From positions 3,658,001 through 3,722,000 of the forward strand of contig NC_063019.1 of NCBI RefSeq assembly GCF_020509005.1: a DNA stretch of 64,000 nucleotides, in the 5' to 3' direction. Below are positions 43,251-55,396 of this stretch, one piece after another. The notes under the pieces are model-generated. The model was not told the origin of the DNA and searched no databases. It saw only the letters and a list, made by a program, of their open reading frames with translations. Both the position numbers and the translations under genes were made by a program. Origin of the DNA: Fulvia fulva. Its lineage: Eukaryota; Ascomycota; Dothideomycetes; Mycosphaerellales; Mycosphaerellaceae. Numbering within the stretch: position 1 is the stretch's first letter; the number at the start of each line of letters is the position of its first letter.

Positions 43251-44438
43251 TCACTTGCCCCAGCCCAGGACTGCAGCGGGTTTGCTGATATCGCTGGCAC
43301 TTTCGCTGTCCACAACTGGCCCATGGACCTTCCGATCGCCGACTGCAGCATCTTGCACTTTGTCTACAGGCATACGCCACGGCCCACAGTCTCCCAGACG
43401 ATCAGACGTCAATCCTGCACTTCCAGGCTGGATCATGCCGCGCTCCAGTTGTCGCTCATACGACACTTTCCTCAATCGCTCTGCCTCTGCCGTGGTCAGG
43501 CGAAGGTACAGCTCCACACCTACTGCATGGATGAAGAACGCCAACCACAACGCCATCACAAATGTAACATGGAAGGCACCGGCCACTGCCTCGATACCAC
43601 CAGCACCCGCCCAGGTAGCATTGACGACCGCATAACCCTCTGGGTCAACCTGACAGCCCGCGTACTTTGCCACATCTCCGCCCGCGCCATCGATCTGCGC
43701 GCATGGCATGACGGTTCGGTAGCTGCCGGTTTTGCTGATGATCTGTACACTCATGACCTGGATCAAGCGGACAGTGATGATGCTGCCGGCCCAAATCCAT
43801 GTCCTCAGCATCCAGGCGCGATGTTGCTCGATTTGCAACTTCTTCATGTTGACGTACGCCAGCACGGAACTCGTCGTCGTGGCGATTACTCCTACTCCCA
43901 CAGCGGTCTGGACCGCAAGACTACCGCCAAAAGCGTGGCGTGCGGAAATCAAAGCTCCGATGTTACCAACTAGCAGAAATAGCAAGACTGCGTAGCCGTT
44001 GATGCGATGGAAGATTAGGGCCTTGTACCTGATGACCGGGACGAACTGCCATACGACTAAGAGGGATGCTGGGATCGCGCCGGTGAGGTGGAGGCTGATG
44101 GCGGTCTTGTGGAAGGGCTTGCGGTACCAATATGCTTCACCAGGGGCTGTGTGGGAGAGGAGGTAGCCGTTGACGTTCATCTTGGGAGAGGAGGCCAGGG
44201 AGAAGCCGAAGAGTGCGCCGGCGAGGATGAAGAAGAGGGTGAAGTTGTAGCCTTTCTTGAAGCCGATAGGGTTGTATAGTCTGCGCAAGAGGGAGACGAA
44301 GGAATTTGGATGGTCGTTATGCTTGTAGAGGGTCATGATGATAGTAGAGGCAGTGTTGCAACAGTCGATGTACATGGATGGGCTTCTGGATTGATGGGAG
44401 TCGTACTTACTGTCTTCACCTACCTTCTTATATGCCAT
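43251..44438 (-). CDS. Multi-span membrane protein, DUF2306-like
   Basis: Single exon of 395 residues from ATG 44438, or 361 residues from ATG 44336 (MTLYKHNDHPNSF), which I think more likely because the preceding residues look unlike a membrane protein start. About seven hydrophobic helices are visible, including FTLFFILAGALFGFSL, LLVVWQFVPVI, AVLLFLLVGNIGALISA and FVMALWLAFFIHAVGV. HRAWMLRTW, with its His and Arg after a helix, is typical of DUF2306 proteins, which resemble cytochrome b561-like four-helix proteins. The function is unknown. The C-terminal 60 residues are polar. It is convergent with the SNG1-like gene, 45 bases away. Confidence 0.75.
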   Translation of the reverse strand: MAYKKVGEDSKYDSHQSRSPSMYIDCCNTASTIIMTLYKHNDHPNSFVSLLRRLYNPIGFKKGYNFTLFFILAGALFGFSLASSPKMNVNGYLLSHTAPGEAYWYRKPFHKTAISLHLTGAIPASLLVVWQFVPVIRYKALIFHRINGYAVLLFLLVGNIGALISARHAFGGSLAVQTAVGVGVIATTTSSVLAYVNMKKLQIEQHRAWMLRTWIWAGSIITVRLIQVMSVQIISKTGSYRTVMPCAQIDGAGGDVAKYAGCQVDPEGYAVVNATWAGAGGIEAVAGAFHVTFVMALWLAFFIHAVGVELYLRLTTAEAERLRKVSYERQLERGMIQPGSAGLTSDRLGDCGPWRMPVDKVQDAAVGDRKVHGPVVDSESASDISKPAAVLGWGK

Positions 44439-44721
44439 GTAGCACGGCGACTGTGTCCATTGCCATCATCGTTGACGATATCGTGCAAGCAGATCTATGT
44501 CCACACCAGATGTGTCTGCGAGGTCAAGAAGCCGGATTGGGAAGGGAACGCGAAGTGTTTGGCGAGGTGGCTAAAAGTGACGCTGGACGCTAGTGCAACC
44601 TTGTGATCCCTGCAAGCATGTTGGCGTGGCAGCATCGATATCTGGCTAAATCGGACACTGAGAGCAACACATATGCACGACATCTACCACCCGGTCGTGC
44701 AGTTCTCCCCTATCGTCCAGC

Positions 44722-46264
44722 ATGGCAGCAGAAGCCCATTCGACCACTCCACGCAACGTCGTCTTCGTACACCCAGATCTCGGCATTGGAGGCGCAGAAC
44801 GTTTGGTGGTTGATGCAGCAGTTGGTCTGCAGTCACTAGGACACAAAGTGACCATCCTCACATCCTACCGGGACAAGAACCATTGCTTTGAGGAAGCTCG
44901 CGATGGTGTGTACAGACCAGAATCTGTGGTATGAAGTTCACTAAGAAGCACAAGGCTGAGACCGCTCCCAAGGAACCCTCGACGTACGAGTTCGCGGCGA
45001 CGCCATCTTTCCCACCTCCATAGCTGGCCGTCTTCACATCCTCTGCACCATCCTGCGCCAACTCGCCCTTGTCGCTAGCGCGGCTCTCTTCTCCTCCGAG
45101 CTCAAGCAGATCGACCCCGATGTCTTCATTGTTGACCAACTCAGCGTTTGCGTACCGTTCTTCCGACTCCTCTATCCCAAGGCGAAGATCTTGTTCTATG
45201 GACACTACCCCGATCGACTGCTGGCTAAGGGCGAGACGGGGTTGCGTGGGAGCTTAAAGAGACTGTATCGGATACCATTCGATGCGCTGGAAGGCTGGAG
45301 TACGGGGTGCTCGGATGCTATCGTGGTGAATAGTAGCTACACAAGGAGTGTGTTCAAAGCGACTTTTCCGAGCATGAAGGCGAGGGATTTCAAGGTGATA
45401 TATCCGTGTGTGGACACTACCCAGGCTAGTGCGGTGCAGGCTAGCTTGCAAGGCCAGAGCGAGAAGAAGATCCTGCTCAGTATCAATCGGTTCGAGGGCA
45501 AGAAAGCGCTCGATCTAGCGATCACGGCGTATGCGAAACTCTCAGATGAGGAGAGAAGTAAGGCGAGGCTTGTGCTTGCTGGTGGATATGATCCGAGGAA
45601 TCAGGAGAACAGTGTCACGCACAAGCGGCTACAGGAACTGGCAGATTCACTGGGTTTGAAGCACGCGACGTTCAGGAACCAGGACACAGCGTCGATCGAC
45701 ATGACTTCAGAGGACGTGGATGTTCTCTTCCTCCTCTCGATACCCAACGAGGCGAAGGTACGCCTACTACAGACCGCAGGCCTTCTTATCTACACCCCAA
45801 CGAACGAACATTTCGGTATCGTACCGCTTGAAGCCATGCTCTTCGGCGTCCCTGTCCTGGCAGCAAACTCCGGTGGTCCACTCGAAACAATCTACGAAGG
45901 CCGCACTGGCTGGCTGCGAAACCCCGAGCAAGTGGAGAAGTGGACGGAAGTCATGCGCAAACCTCTTATACCCTCGAGTGCAGAGACTTTGCGAAAGATG
46001 GGAGAGCAAGGTCGACAGAGGGTGCTGAGCGAGTTCAGCCAGACCAAGATGGCACAGACGTTTGATCAAGAGGTGCAGAAGTTGGTGAAGAGTGATGCAC
46101 CGAGGCCTGCCGTTGCGCCGAGCTGGCTACTTGTGACGGTGGGGCTGGCAATATTTGCGGTCATTGGAGGGGTGGCGATGACGAGATTGACGCTTTATGC
46201 GTTGAGCCTGGAGGACGGCAAGAACATCGCGTCTGCAGCAACCTCGAAAGTGGAGCTACGATAG
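44722..46264 (+). CDS. ALG2: Alpha-1,3/1,6-mannosyltransferase ALG2
   Basis: Two exons, 44722-44905 and 44973-46264, with a 67-nt intron (…[15 protein letters not shown]…); 491 residues. It is a GT4-family enzyme: an N-terminal glycine loop [18 protein letters not shown], then [10 protein letters not shown], and the C-terminal donor site [29 protein letters not shown] with the E-x7-E pair. A C-terminal membrane helix ([19 protein letters not shown]) anchors it. ALG2 adds the second and third mannose to dolichol-linked Man1GlcNAc2 on the cytosolic face of the ER. Length is normal for fungal ALG2. An open frame starting at 45,191 covers only the second part of the enzyme. Confidence 0.94.
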
Positions 46265-46348
46265 CTGGTCAAGTGAAATACTCCCCGGGCATGGAGTCGA
46301 AACTTCTGCTTACAGACAATACTTTCGTCATTCATCGTCTAATCATAT

Positions 46349-48165
46349 CTACAGATGCACGGCAACAGTGTCGACCATGTACTTATCAATTCCCCAAAGC
46401 GCCAGACATGAGACGCATGCCAGCACACCCCACGGAATTGAGACCAAGTACAACAGTGGAAAGACCTTACTGTACAGCTCCTGCCCAGCAGTCACCACAG
46501 TCGCCAACTCTTCCGGTCCTTGGATCTCCGGGAACAGAGCAACATAGTGGCTCAATGGTCCGGCAGTCATGGTAGTGATCAGTTTCGTGATCCTTTCGAC
46601 AACGTCTGGACCTCCAAATCCGACTGAGATCGCAGGGAAGGCGAGAATGCTGGTGGCTCTCTTCTGCAGCTCGGACTTGAAGATGTTGTAGAACATGGAC
46701 TTGCCTACGACTTGTCCGATCATGCGAATGACCAGCGAGAGTGCTACGCTGGTCCCGATCAGGTCATCTGGCGAGATGACCGAGAAGACGACTTGCGATG
46801 GCAACAAGACAGCGCCTACACCGATGAGACCGAAGATCATCGGGGCCCAGACGGTATTAATGTTGTTCGGGTCGAAAAGGGACATGCAGGCGATGCCTAG
46901 GCGATGTTAGCTTCGAGCTCTCGACGAGGTTCGTCGGTACTTGACTTACCGACTGTCTGCATGATACAGAAGAATAGCAATAGCCACTGAATGTGTCGCT
47001 TGAAGACTGTCATTCCGATAGCGGCGATTACTGCACCACCAGCAATGCAGAACCCGAGAGGTAGCAGCCAGAGGCCAGCCTGCGCAAAGCTAGCCCCGTA
47101 GACGCTGTATGTCTGGATCGTCCAGAATACGGTCAGAGGCACATAGTTGACACCGGATGTCAAGCACAGAATCGACACGGCAGTAAAGTGCCTCTTGCTC
47201 TGAATCAGTCGTCCTGGGAACATCGGATATTTGCAGAAGAAGCGCTCGTAGACGCCGAACGCGATGAGGGACACGATGCCGAAGACCAGCATGCATACAA
47301 CCCTCGCAGATCCCCAAGAATAGGTCTGGCCACCCCAATTGATGCCCACTAAGAAAAGTACCACTCCCAGGACCGAAAGTGTACATCCAACGTAGTCCAG
47401 ACGTCCGAGAAGCTGCATCTTTGTCAAGCCCGCGGCGGCTGCTCTAGGTGGTGGTCTGTAGAAGATGAAGAGCACGACGAATGAGATGGCTGACCAGATT
47501 CCAAGTAGTAGGAAGATCCACCTCCAGTTTCGTTCGGCGATAAGCTGACCATACAGACTAGCAGCAGCGAAGGGGAAAAATCCAATGACGATGTATCCGA
47601 TCGTTGCACCTCTCTTTGCAACAGTCACCAACTCTGATGCGGCAGCGATGACAGTCAGGAGCTGAATCCCAATGGCCATTCCCACGATCACCTGCCCGAC
47701 CAGGAATACGGCAAAGTTCGGTGCTGCTCCGAGCAAGATGAAGGCCACAACCGCCATTACCAAAGATGCCAGGATGACTCCTCGTCGACCCATCAAGTCA
47801 GACATCGCTCCAACGAAAGGTGCGATTGCTCCAGTAGCGATGTAGGGTGCGACGATGACCCAGATGACTTGCTCTATGGCATTGAGGTCGTAGGCGATGA
47901 CCGTGAAGCAGGTTACCAGGAACAGAGGCGTGACTTCAGCGACAATGAAAGCCATGCTGAGACCGAGCATGGTCATGAAGAAGCTGAAGGTCACCTAATC
48001 GCGGATGTCAGTCTTGCCCTGCAACATTGATGCTCTTGCCTCTCGCGGTCTCACCTTGTTCTCGCCCTGCGGCTCAACAGCAGATCCCTTGCCATTGCTA
48101 TTAGTATCGCTCGTCTCGAAATTCCTCAGCTCTGTCGCTCCGCGTTCTTTGTCTAGGGACGTCAT
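46349..48165 (-). CDS. MFS transporter (TRI12/siderophore-like group)
   Basis: Three exons: 48165-48055, 47994-46950 and 46896-46349, with introns of 60 and 53 nt; 567 residues. The start MTSLDKERGATEL is chosen over an upstream ATG at 48252 because of the short hydrophilic leader. About 12-14 helices follow. The MFS motif A is GAMSDLMGRRGVILAS, and the fourth-to-fifth helix region has GMAIGIQLLTVIAAASELV. The layout matches the fungal TRI12/siderophore-iron transporter group. The substrate is unknown: a drug, toxin or siderophore is possible. It is the last gene before the repeat block, with its start about 430 bases away. Confidence 0.88.
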
Positions 48166-48600
48166 ATTGTCCTGTTGTCCAATGCTGAAACAATATGGTA
48201 CGGAGGTGTGAGGAGACAGATCAACACTCTCGCACAGGCCGACTTCGAGCAAACGACCATCTAGATATAACCCAGTATATCATGTGGCACCAAACGGTGT
48301 CACGCTGTTGCCAAGCGCCTCGGTTGTGTACCTCCCATCCCTTTGTATTCTTTGTCCTCCTGTCACTGGGCGTGTCGCGTGTGATCCTCCACGCAGCCAA
48401 GCAGATCAAAGAACTTTAAACGCGTCCAATGCATTGGGCAAAACCTATGCGGCAGGCACCTCAGCACTATGTGGCAGGCATTCTTAACTTCAACAGGCAG
48501 TCTTACGGGTAATCTCTCGCAATCTTAGCTACGATACGACTAGATACAGTCGAGATCGGACATAGCCGCGAGAGCTTCGTAACTTGCTTTAAACTACTCG
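48166..48600. other. Transition region before the repeat block
   Basis: Upstream region of the MFS gene. Normal base composition gives way to the repeat block from about 48,560. No gene or RNA recognised. Confidence 0.4.
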
Positions 48601-48655
48601 AGGACAGCGGGTAGAACGTAAGGAACGTAAGCACGGCTACTCCCGCGCTTCGCGG

Positions 48656-48723
48656 GGTCGGCGTCGGGGGCGGTCGGTGCTCGGCGGTCGGTAGTCGGCG
48701 GTCAGCGGTCGGCGGTCGGCGTT
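48656..48723. repeat. GGTCGGC-type minisatellite
   Basis: Imperfect tandem units of GGTCGGC/GGTAGTCGGC/GGTCAGC over about 65 bases, the most GC-rich stretch of the window, right at the border of the repeat block. Confidence 0.7.
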
Positions 48724-48810
48724 AGCTGTTAGCGATGGGCTACCTCGACGAAGCCGATTCTAGGCTTCGGACTACGATATATATACTACGTATTACTATA
48801 TAACGTGCTT

Positions 48811-48844
48811 CACCACCGAGCGGGCCACACCACCGAGCGGGCCA
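48811..48844. repeat. 17-bp tandem repeat, two copies
   Basis: CACCACCGAGCGGGCCA occurs twice in direct succession (48811-48827 and 48828-48844). Confidence 0.85.
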
Positions 48845-48899
48845 CTTTTGCTAAGAACTGTACCACTTCTACAGATACAGCTATATAACCACTATTATA

Positions 48900-51490
48900 G
48901 CGTATATTGTCTTTAAACGAGGCCAAACTGACCTTAGCTGTCTAGGCCACGAAACGCGACGCGACAATCACGAATCGACTTACTATAAAGGTATACGACG
49001 CGTCTCGAACTACACTAGGGTATCGATTGAATAGACGACCTCCTCGGGGTGACTACGAGCCTAATTCGAAGAAGCTTATAGAGCTAGAAGAGAGGAGAAA
49101 ATATTAAGGCGGTTTTAATACTATCGAAGGCCGATAACGGTAGATCTATACAGAACCTACCCGAGTCATTAACACTATAGCAACCGCTATCTATACAACT
49201 TCCCCCTCCCCTAAAGGACATTAGAGAATACTAGAAGTTTATAGATTAGGGTACTCTAATAAAAGAAAAAGAAGATGTCGTTTAGTTCGACCTATCTAAA
49301 CACCTAGCGCCACCTCAGGTTATAGGCAATAAGAGGTGAAGGGGGGACGGAGATCATAACTCTAAAGAGTATAAGGCTAAACACTATAAGGCTCTTATCG
49401 CCTAGATGTTCTATCTAGACCCTATAATAAGCTAGGTAGAGGAGATTCTAAACGACGTAGAAGAATATACATTTGCTACTATTAGGTAGGCTATAGCCTA
49501 TTAGTAGGAAGTACTAATCCTAAAGTTCTATAAGGTAGCCGTAGGAGACCCCGAATAGGGACATATATAGAGAGAGGCAATCGAGAACGAACTTATTGCC
49601 TTAGTAAGTAACAACACCTAGGAAGTAGTTATACCGCCAAAGGGTACGAATCTAATTACTTCTCGGTAGGTCTTTAACATAAAAAGAATAATTAGTAGAG
49701 CTATTAAGAAGTTTAAGGCAAGACTAGTTATAAGAGGGTTTTTATAGAAATATAGAGTTGACTTCGAAGAGACCTTTATACCTACTATTAGACATAATAC
49801 TCTCCGAGTATTTATAGTAGTAGTGTATAAGAGAGATCTCGAGATGCACCTAGTAGATGTAAATAATACTTTTACCTAAAGTAGCCTCCTTAAAGACATC
49901 TATATAATCCTACCCCTAGGAGTTAAAGCACCTCTAAACATAGTGTTTAAGGTCCTACAAAGCCTTTATAGGCTTAAGTAAGCAGCTAGAGACTGGAATA
50001 AGCTCTGTATTACAAAGCTAGAGAAGATTAGATTTACCTAGTCCTAGGTAGATCTATACCTACTTATCTATACGGATAGAGACCTTATAGTCCTTACCTA
50101 TGTAGATGACATACCTATTATAGCTCCGAAGCTATTAGATGTTCAGTAGTTTAAGGCTAAGCTTAGAAAAGTGTTTAAAATTAAAGATCTTAGTAAACCT
50201 ACAAAGATCCTTAGAATGAGGATTATAAGAGACAGGTCCTAAGGCACTTTGAAGCTTAATTAAGGACACTATGTCTACGCTAACTTAGCTAAGATGAACA
50301 TAGCTAGAGAGAAGGCTACGCTAACCTACTCACCTATAGAGAGCTACGAGCATTTAGTACCTACGGTACCTATAGATAAGAGGTGCAATAAACAGGATTA
50401 CTAGAGCTACAATAGTACCTAGATATAGCTAATAACAATGACAAGGCTAGACTTAGTATTCCCCCTTAGAAGAATTAGCTTATTTGTTACTAATCCCTCG
50501 TAGTAGTATATAAAGGCTTTAAAGAAGCTCTCCCGATACCTACGGTCGTACCTAGACCTAGGTCTTATATATAGAAAGGGAGGGGGCAATCTCTAGGGAT
50601 ACTCGGACTCTGACTACGCTATAGACAAAGTGGATAGAGTCTCAATTCTAGGATACGTATAGTTCCTTTATAGATCACCTATGTCCTAGATAAGTAGGAA
50701 GTAGAAGTCTATTACAACATTAATAATAGAAGCTAAGTTTATAGCTATAAACGTAGCCGTAAAGTAGTTACAATTTCTTGCTACTGTCCTTAGGGAAATA
50801 GGGTGCCTAGAACTAGTAGGAAAGAGCTCTTTCTAGCCGAGTATAAGGGCAAGTAAGGGCACTATTAACGAGCTAAGGCTAGTTAAGCTTATAGGTAACA
50901 ACTAAGCCGCTTTAACACTTGTTAAAGATGCCTATATATATAAAAGGTCAAAGTATATTGATGTTGTATATAACTATGTCAGACATCTCTAGTAGTAGAA
51001 GAAGATTATAGTAGACTACTACTATATAAAGGACATAGCTACTAATAGGTTAATAAAGCCCCTTAATAGCTAGTAGTTCCAAAACTTTATAAGGCAGCTC
51101 TAGCTTACGTAAAGGGATTATAGGAGACTATGTAGCCTAAGTAGGAGTGTTAAGAACATATAGGCCGTAGGATAAGTATGTAGGTGTAGGTGTGTTATAT
51201 AACTAGATTACGTCACTAGGGTTTACTAGCCTATAGGCTAGCAAACATCCGGACACCTAGCATCTACCTATCCTAACACCGGCGATACTATATATAGATA
51301 TACGCTATCCTATTAGGTCCTTCTTCGTCCTTTGTATAATCCGCCGTCTTGTACTACTACGTAACTCGTACCTGTTTAATAGTCTATAAAGGAGAAACCT
51401 AAATTTAGATCTCCCCTCTTCTTATTTTCGAACTAATCTACCTAGCTATATTACCTAATAGCTCGTATATCTAGCTCCTAGAACAACTAT
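48900..51490 (+). mobile_element. Ty1/copia retrotransposon, RIP-degraded, 5' truncated
   Basis: A plus-strand frame can be followed from the RT entry (KFKARLVIRGF, about 49,709) through the YVDD catalytic box (TATGTAGATGAC, 50,099-50,110) and the RNase H region (LGYSDSDYA-like, then IVDYYYIKD) to about 51,100. Dozens of in-frame TAG codons stand where CAG or TGG is expected, with few frameshifts. No 5' LTR was found and the integrase part is barely recognisable, so the element is truncated or very decayed. A probable 3' LTR begins at 51,148. It is not expressed as protein in this state. Confidence 0.8.
51148..51490 (+). repeat. Probable 3' LTR of the plus-strand copia element
   Basis: It begins with TGTTAAGAAC directly after a purine-rich GTAGGAG tract downstream of the RNase H region. 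The right border is approximate, set where minus-strand copia sequence begins. No second copy in the window confirms it. Confidence 0.45.
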
Positions 51491-51499
51491 TACTTAGTT

Positions 51500-53450
51500 A
51501 ATTAACCGTACCTAACGAAAATAGCTTCTTTACCCCGGTTTATTAACTTATCCTTTCGTAGCCCTTATAGATATAATTTCTAGTCTACCTAAACAACTAC
51601 TCTATAGCCCTATACTCTTAGGTAATCTACCGTCGGTACCTTCCTAGTAAAAGCTTCTTCCGGCGATAGTTAGACGCTATTAAGTAGCGGCCCGTTCGCT
51701 AGTAGGTTACGTATAACTACCTATACCTCTAGTACTTTAGGCTAGAATTCTACCGGTATTCCTAATTCTTCGAGTATTACGCGGATCGTATTCTCCGATA
51801 CTTAGATTAACCTTTCTACTACTCCGTTTTGTAGAGAGTTAGAGGGATCCGTCGTGTCGTACTAGATACTAGAATCCCTCTCCTACTCTTTTAGGATTAT
51901 TAGTAGCTTAGGTATACTATCGCTCCGTACCGCTCCTAGGCTATATTTATATACTTTCTCTATAGTTAGCTACTGTTATTATAGTACTTACGTTACGTTA
52001 GATCTCCTCTTTAGTAGGATCACCTACTTCTTTCTTAAGAAGTTATTTATAATCTCTAGCTAGTATTTAAAACCTAGTCTAGATGTCGTACCTTTAAAGG
52101 GTCCGTAGATATTAATAGATACGAGCGTGAGGCTCTCGTTCTTTTGCTCTATAACTACGCCTTTAAATTTCTGTATATTCGCGATTAAGTATACCTTATA
52201 GTAGTACTCTTCCGGGATAGGAATCGGGTCCTTCTTATTACTTACCCTATAGATATTCCGGGGTAATCCTTTTCCTAGGTATATAAATCTCCTATACTAA
52301 AGCTTCTACTAATCTTCGGTAGTTACCGCGGCTAGAGCTTCTCTATCTAGAATATTACCCGCGGGTAATATCTCTAGAGATATATTACCTACCTAGCTTA
52401 GTAATCTCGACCGATAAGTACTATTTAGGGAGTCGGATATTAAAGATACTACCGGTACTCCCCCCCGTAATACTATTCGTATAATAGGCTTTCCGCTCTT
52501 AGACTTAAGTATAAAGTTTAGAGGTTCGACATCAAATTACTTACTAAACTACCTCTACGAAACTAGATTAACTCCGAGATTAGGAGCAAACAATACTTTT
52601 TCTAGCGCAATTTATTTCCCCGCTAGTTCTCCTATAGTTACGACTCCTTTATAGAAGGTATCTAGATACCCCCTACCGACTTTAATTACCTTCCTTCTCG
52701 CTAGTTTCCTAAGCAATCTAAATAGGGACTTATTATTAGTTATATATAAGGAGTCAGCTAATAAGTTGTCGATAACCTAGAATACTTCCCGGCTTTCGAG
52801 ATAGTCCTATAGTATTACGAACTAGCGCTTCTAGTTCGTATAGATAAGGGTAGGGTCTACCTCCGGGGCCCTTATAACTCGTTAAGTCTTCTATAGCGAA
52901 GGTAGCCTTAGATATATAGCAAGCTCTCCTACTTAACTACGGTAGTTAGAATAAGCTTAGACTCCCCGAGTCTATCAGTAGCGTTCCGTATAGACTCCTC
53001 GAGTCTATTAGTAGTATACCGTACGATTCCTAGTATAGAGTACGATACCCTACGTTATACTTTCTAAGTATATCGATATCCTATTAAGTAAACCCGGGCT
53101 TATAACCTATTAAATAGGTATAGTATATATACGTATAGAAGTTAGGATAGGTAATAGGGAACGAGGAAGGACTAATATAGTATTTGACGGTATATAATAG
53201 AACAGCTTTTAGTTATAAAGGTATCTTATTCCCTAGGATTAGAGACGTAGTCTCTTATACCTATATAGGGGGAATCTAGATCTCTAGCCCCTACTCCTTT
53301 CCCGACGCTTTAGCGGTTTTACCTACGTTTTACTATATAACAACGATCTCTATAGTAGTCTCGTACTAACGCTATACTAGTATCTAGACTAATACGATAT
53401 ACCTACTAACCTATATTTATAATAGGAACCTTAAAGATTTACTAGGTAAA
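51500..53450 (-). mobile_element. Ty1/copia fragment (protease and integrase), minus strand, RIP-degraded
   Basis: On the minus strand, a retroviral-type protease region (FAPNLGVNLVS-like, near 52,580) is followed by an integrase region with NSLQNGVVERL (about 51,830) and a C-terminal EAIFVRYG block at about 51,520. RT and RNase H are missing: the fragment stops where the plus-strand copia LTR begins. In-frame stops replace Gln and Trp codons throughout. The gag end (above 52,900) is not clearly readable. Confidence 0.65.
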
Positions 53451-53549
53451 ACTAGATCTTCTAATAACTCTATATATAATAGCGATATAGACTTATACTA
53501 TATATCGCTTTACGTATATTTTTATATATTAGTTTATAAGCTTTATATA

Positions 53550-53906
53550 GCTACTTAGCGAGATATACTATTATAAAGCGGTAGACTATCAAATCCGATA
53601 GATTCTAATAACCCGTAAGTTCCTAGTATTGCTAGGATCGTACGGAAATGCTTATCTAGGCCGTAATAGGCTAGCGCCGGACTACCGGCTTAAAGAATCT
53701 TTAGAACTAGCTATATTCTTATAAGGGCGCGCGTACTATAGGGTCCGAATAAGAGAGTTATTGTTCTACGAAGCTACGAAAGAGGAGCGCGAGGCGCGGC
53801 AAAGTTATAAAGTCAAGCTAAGCCGCGCTAACCTAATACGGAAGGTCCGCGGTTCACCCGGGCCGACGTAGCTATAGTAAGGGGTCGCGGGCTACCCGTA
53901 ATAGTA
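53550..53906 (-). repeat. Probable 3' LTR of the gypsy element
   Basis: Lies directly after the polypurine tract at 53,907-53,917 (minus strand). The inner end is unknown, because the 5' LTR copy lies beyond the window. Confidence 0.35.
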
Positions 53907-54670
53907 CCCCCCCTCTTAAAATACGTCTTAGTCCTCTAAGCGTTATCTATCTTATACGGCCACTTGCCCGTACTACTCTATAACTATACGAAAGTCTAAT
54001 TATCCTCTAATACCTTATTATCGTCTAGTAATATATCTACATCCTGTCTATCTATAACTAGCCTATCCGCGACCGGCTCTCTTTAAGAAATATACTACCT
54101 AGTTAGCTAGTTTACCCTAGACCTAAGTCTATCTTCGGCTAGTACTCGCGTATAATCCTTGTAGCTAAGGTTAGGTATTATTATAGGCTCTATAGATTCT
54201 ACTCGAGTATCGGTATAACTACTAGTACTATCGTAGAGCTAAGGGTAGTAGGTAATACCGGAGTCCTTAGTTAAGATAGTAGGCTTTCCCGTAACCTAGC
54301 TAGTATAGCGGTACGTAGTAAATATATACTAAGTAGATTCTATTAGAGGTATAGCTCGAGATAACTTATTCGTAACGGTGTTACTATTAACCCTAATCGT
54401 ATTGAGCCCGAGGACCTTATTACTTAGGAGGACCTTATTAGATAGAGCTACGAAGCCTATAGGCGTAGATAACTCCCGCCGGTTATAGTAAAAGTCTATA
54501 ATAGCGGCGGCCGCGTATTTAAACATATTCTTAGCCGGTTACTAGGTCTTACTATCCTCCTTATTCTAATATCTAAGCTATTTCACCTTATACTAAGTGT
54601 ATACTTTACGCTTCTACCCCTTTTCTACTTTACCTACTCGCTTACGGGTATATATATCTAAGATCTTCTC

Positions 54671-54675
<5 letters not shown>

Positions 54676-54703
<28 letters not shown>
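54676..54703. repeat. (TA)n microsatellite inside the gypsy frame
   Basis: About 14 TA units. Read on the minus strand they encode alternating Tyr-Ile between integrase and chromodomain. Confidence 0.85.
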
Positions 54704-55066
54704 GGTATTACGACTATATTAGCGACTATATCGGCTTCTATAGTATCGGGGTTAATAGTTATCGGCGGTAGTAGTACTAGATACTAGCCTTCGAGTAGTA
54801 GGAAGTCGGGATGATCGGCTCGCTAAAGTAACGAAGTATAAAAGTAGTTATCGAGTCCTACTATAGCATCCGATAATCTCAGTTTATATAAGAGCTTAGC
54901 TAGTATAACTTCTATAATCTAGTACGGGCTAGCGTATCTTCTATCGAGCTTCTTAGATACTCGAGTCGTACGGATATTCTTAGTACTTAGGTATACCTAG
55001 TCGCCTACTTTATAGTCTAGCGGGATACTTCGGTAGCGGTTTACTACTTTAGCTTAGAGAGCTTAT

Positions 55067-55272
55067 TATCACGTTAGAAGTATAGGAAGTTATTATACGG
55101 GCTTATATAGAGGTTTTAAAAGCAGGTTATATATTCTATATATCTATCTAGAATAGACAAGTGTTACTCTTCAAGAGGCTATAGGTAACTAATTAGTTAC
55201 CTAATTCTTAGCGTACGTAGCCTCAAGTTTTAATAATAGGATATTGCCTATATATACGCTCGGATCGCGACA
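55067..55272 (-). repeat. 3' LTR of the complete copia element
   Basis: About 206 bp, over 90 per cent identical by eye to 61,587-61,791. It runs (minus) TGTCGCGATCC … to …CTAACGTGATA, where the last CA appears changed to TA. Confidence 0.85.
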
Positions 55273-55353
55273 CACCCCCTTAGCTCGTACGCTAGAGTAA
55301 ATAAGCTAATTCCTATATAATTACGTATACCCTATTATAACTACCCCCCCTAC

Positions 55354-55396
55354 CTATAGTAGTAACGTCAGGCCCTTAGTGTTACTACTACTATAG
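55354..55396. repeat. Inverted repeat inside the copia 3' non-coding region
   Basis: Arms CTATAGTAGTAAC (55,354-55,366) and GTTACTACTACTATAG (55,381-55,396) with a 14-base loop and a 3-base bulge. Confidence 0.7.

Larger units (their letters stand above)
53500..55066 (-). mobile_element. Ty3/gypsy chromovirus, 3' part (split by copia insertion)
   Basis: On the minus strand the integrase tail (LDYKVGDQVYLSTKNIRTT, about 55,010) leads into LDRRYASPYQIIEVI. A YIYIYI run encoded by a (TA)n tract follows, and then a chromodomain-like region (EKILDIYTRKR … NKEDSKT … MFKYAAAAIIDFYYNRR, 54,470-54,680). A polypurine tract AAGAGGGGGGG ends at 53,907, with a TACTATTACGGG LTR start (original TG probably changed to TA) at 53,906. 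Its other half resumes at 61,797. Confidence 0.7.

Noticed and set aside
1..48200. tRNA genes
   Set aside because: I looked for GGTTCRA-type B boxes with matching acceptor stems and found none I could fold; a tRNAscan run would be decisive.
54329..54526. 65-codon minus-strand open frame as a separate gene
   Set aside because: It is the end of the gypsy chromodomain region between RIP stops.
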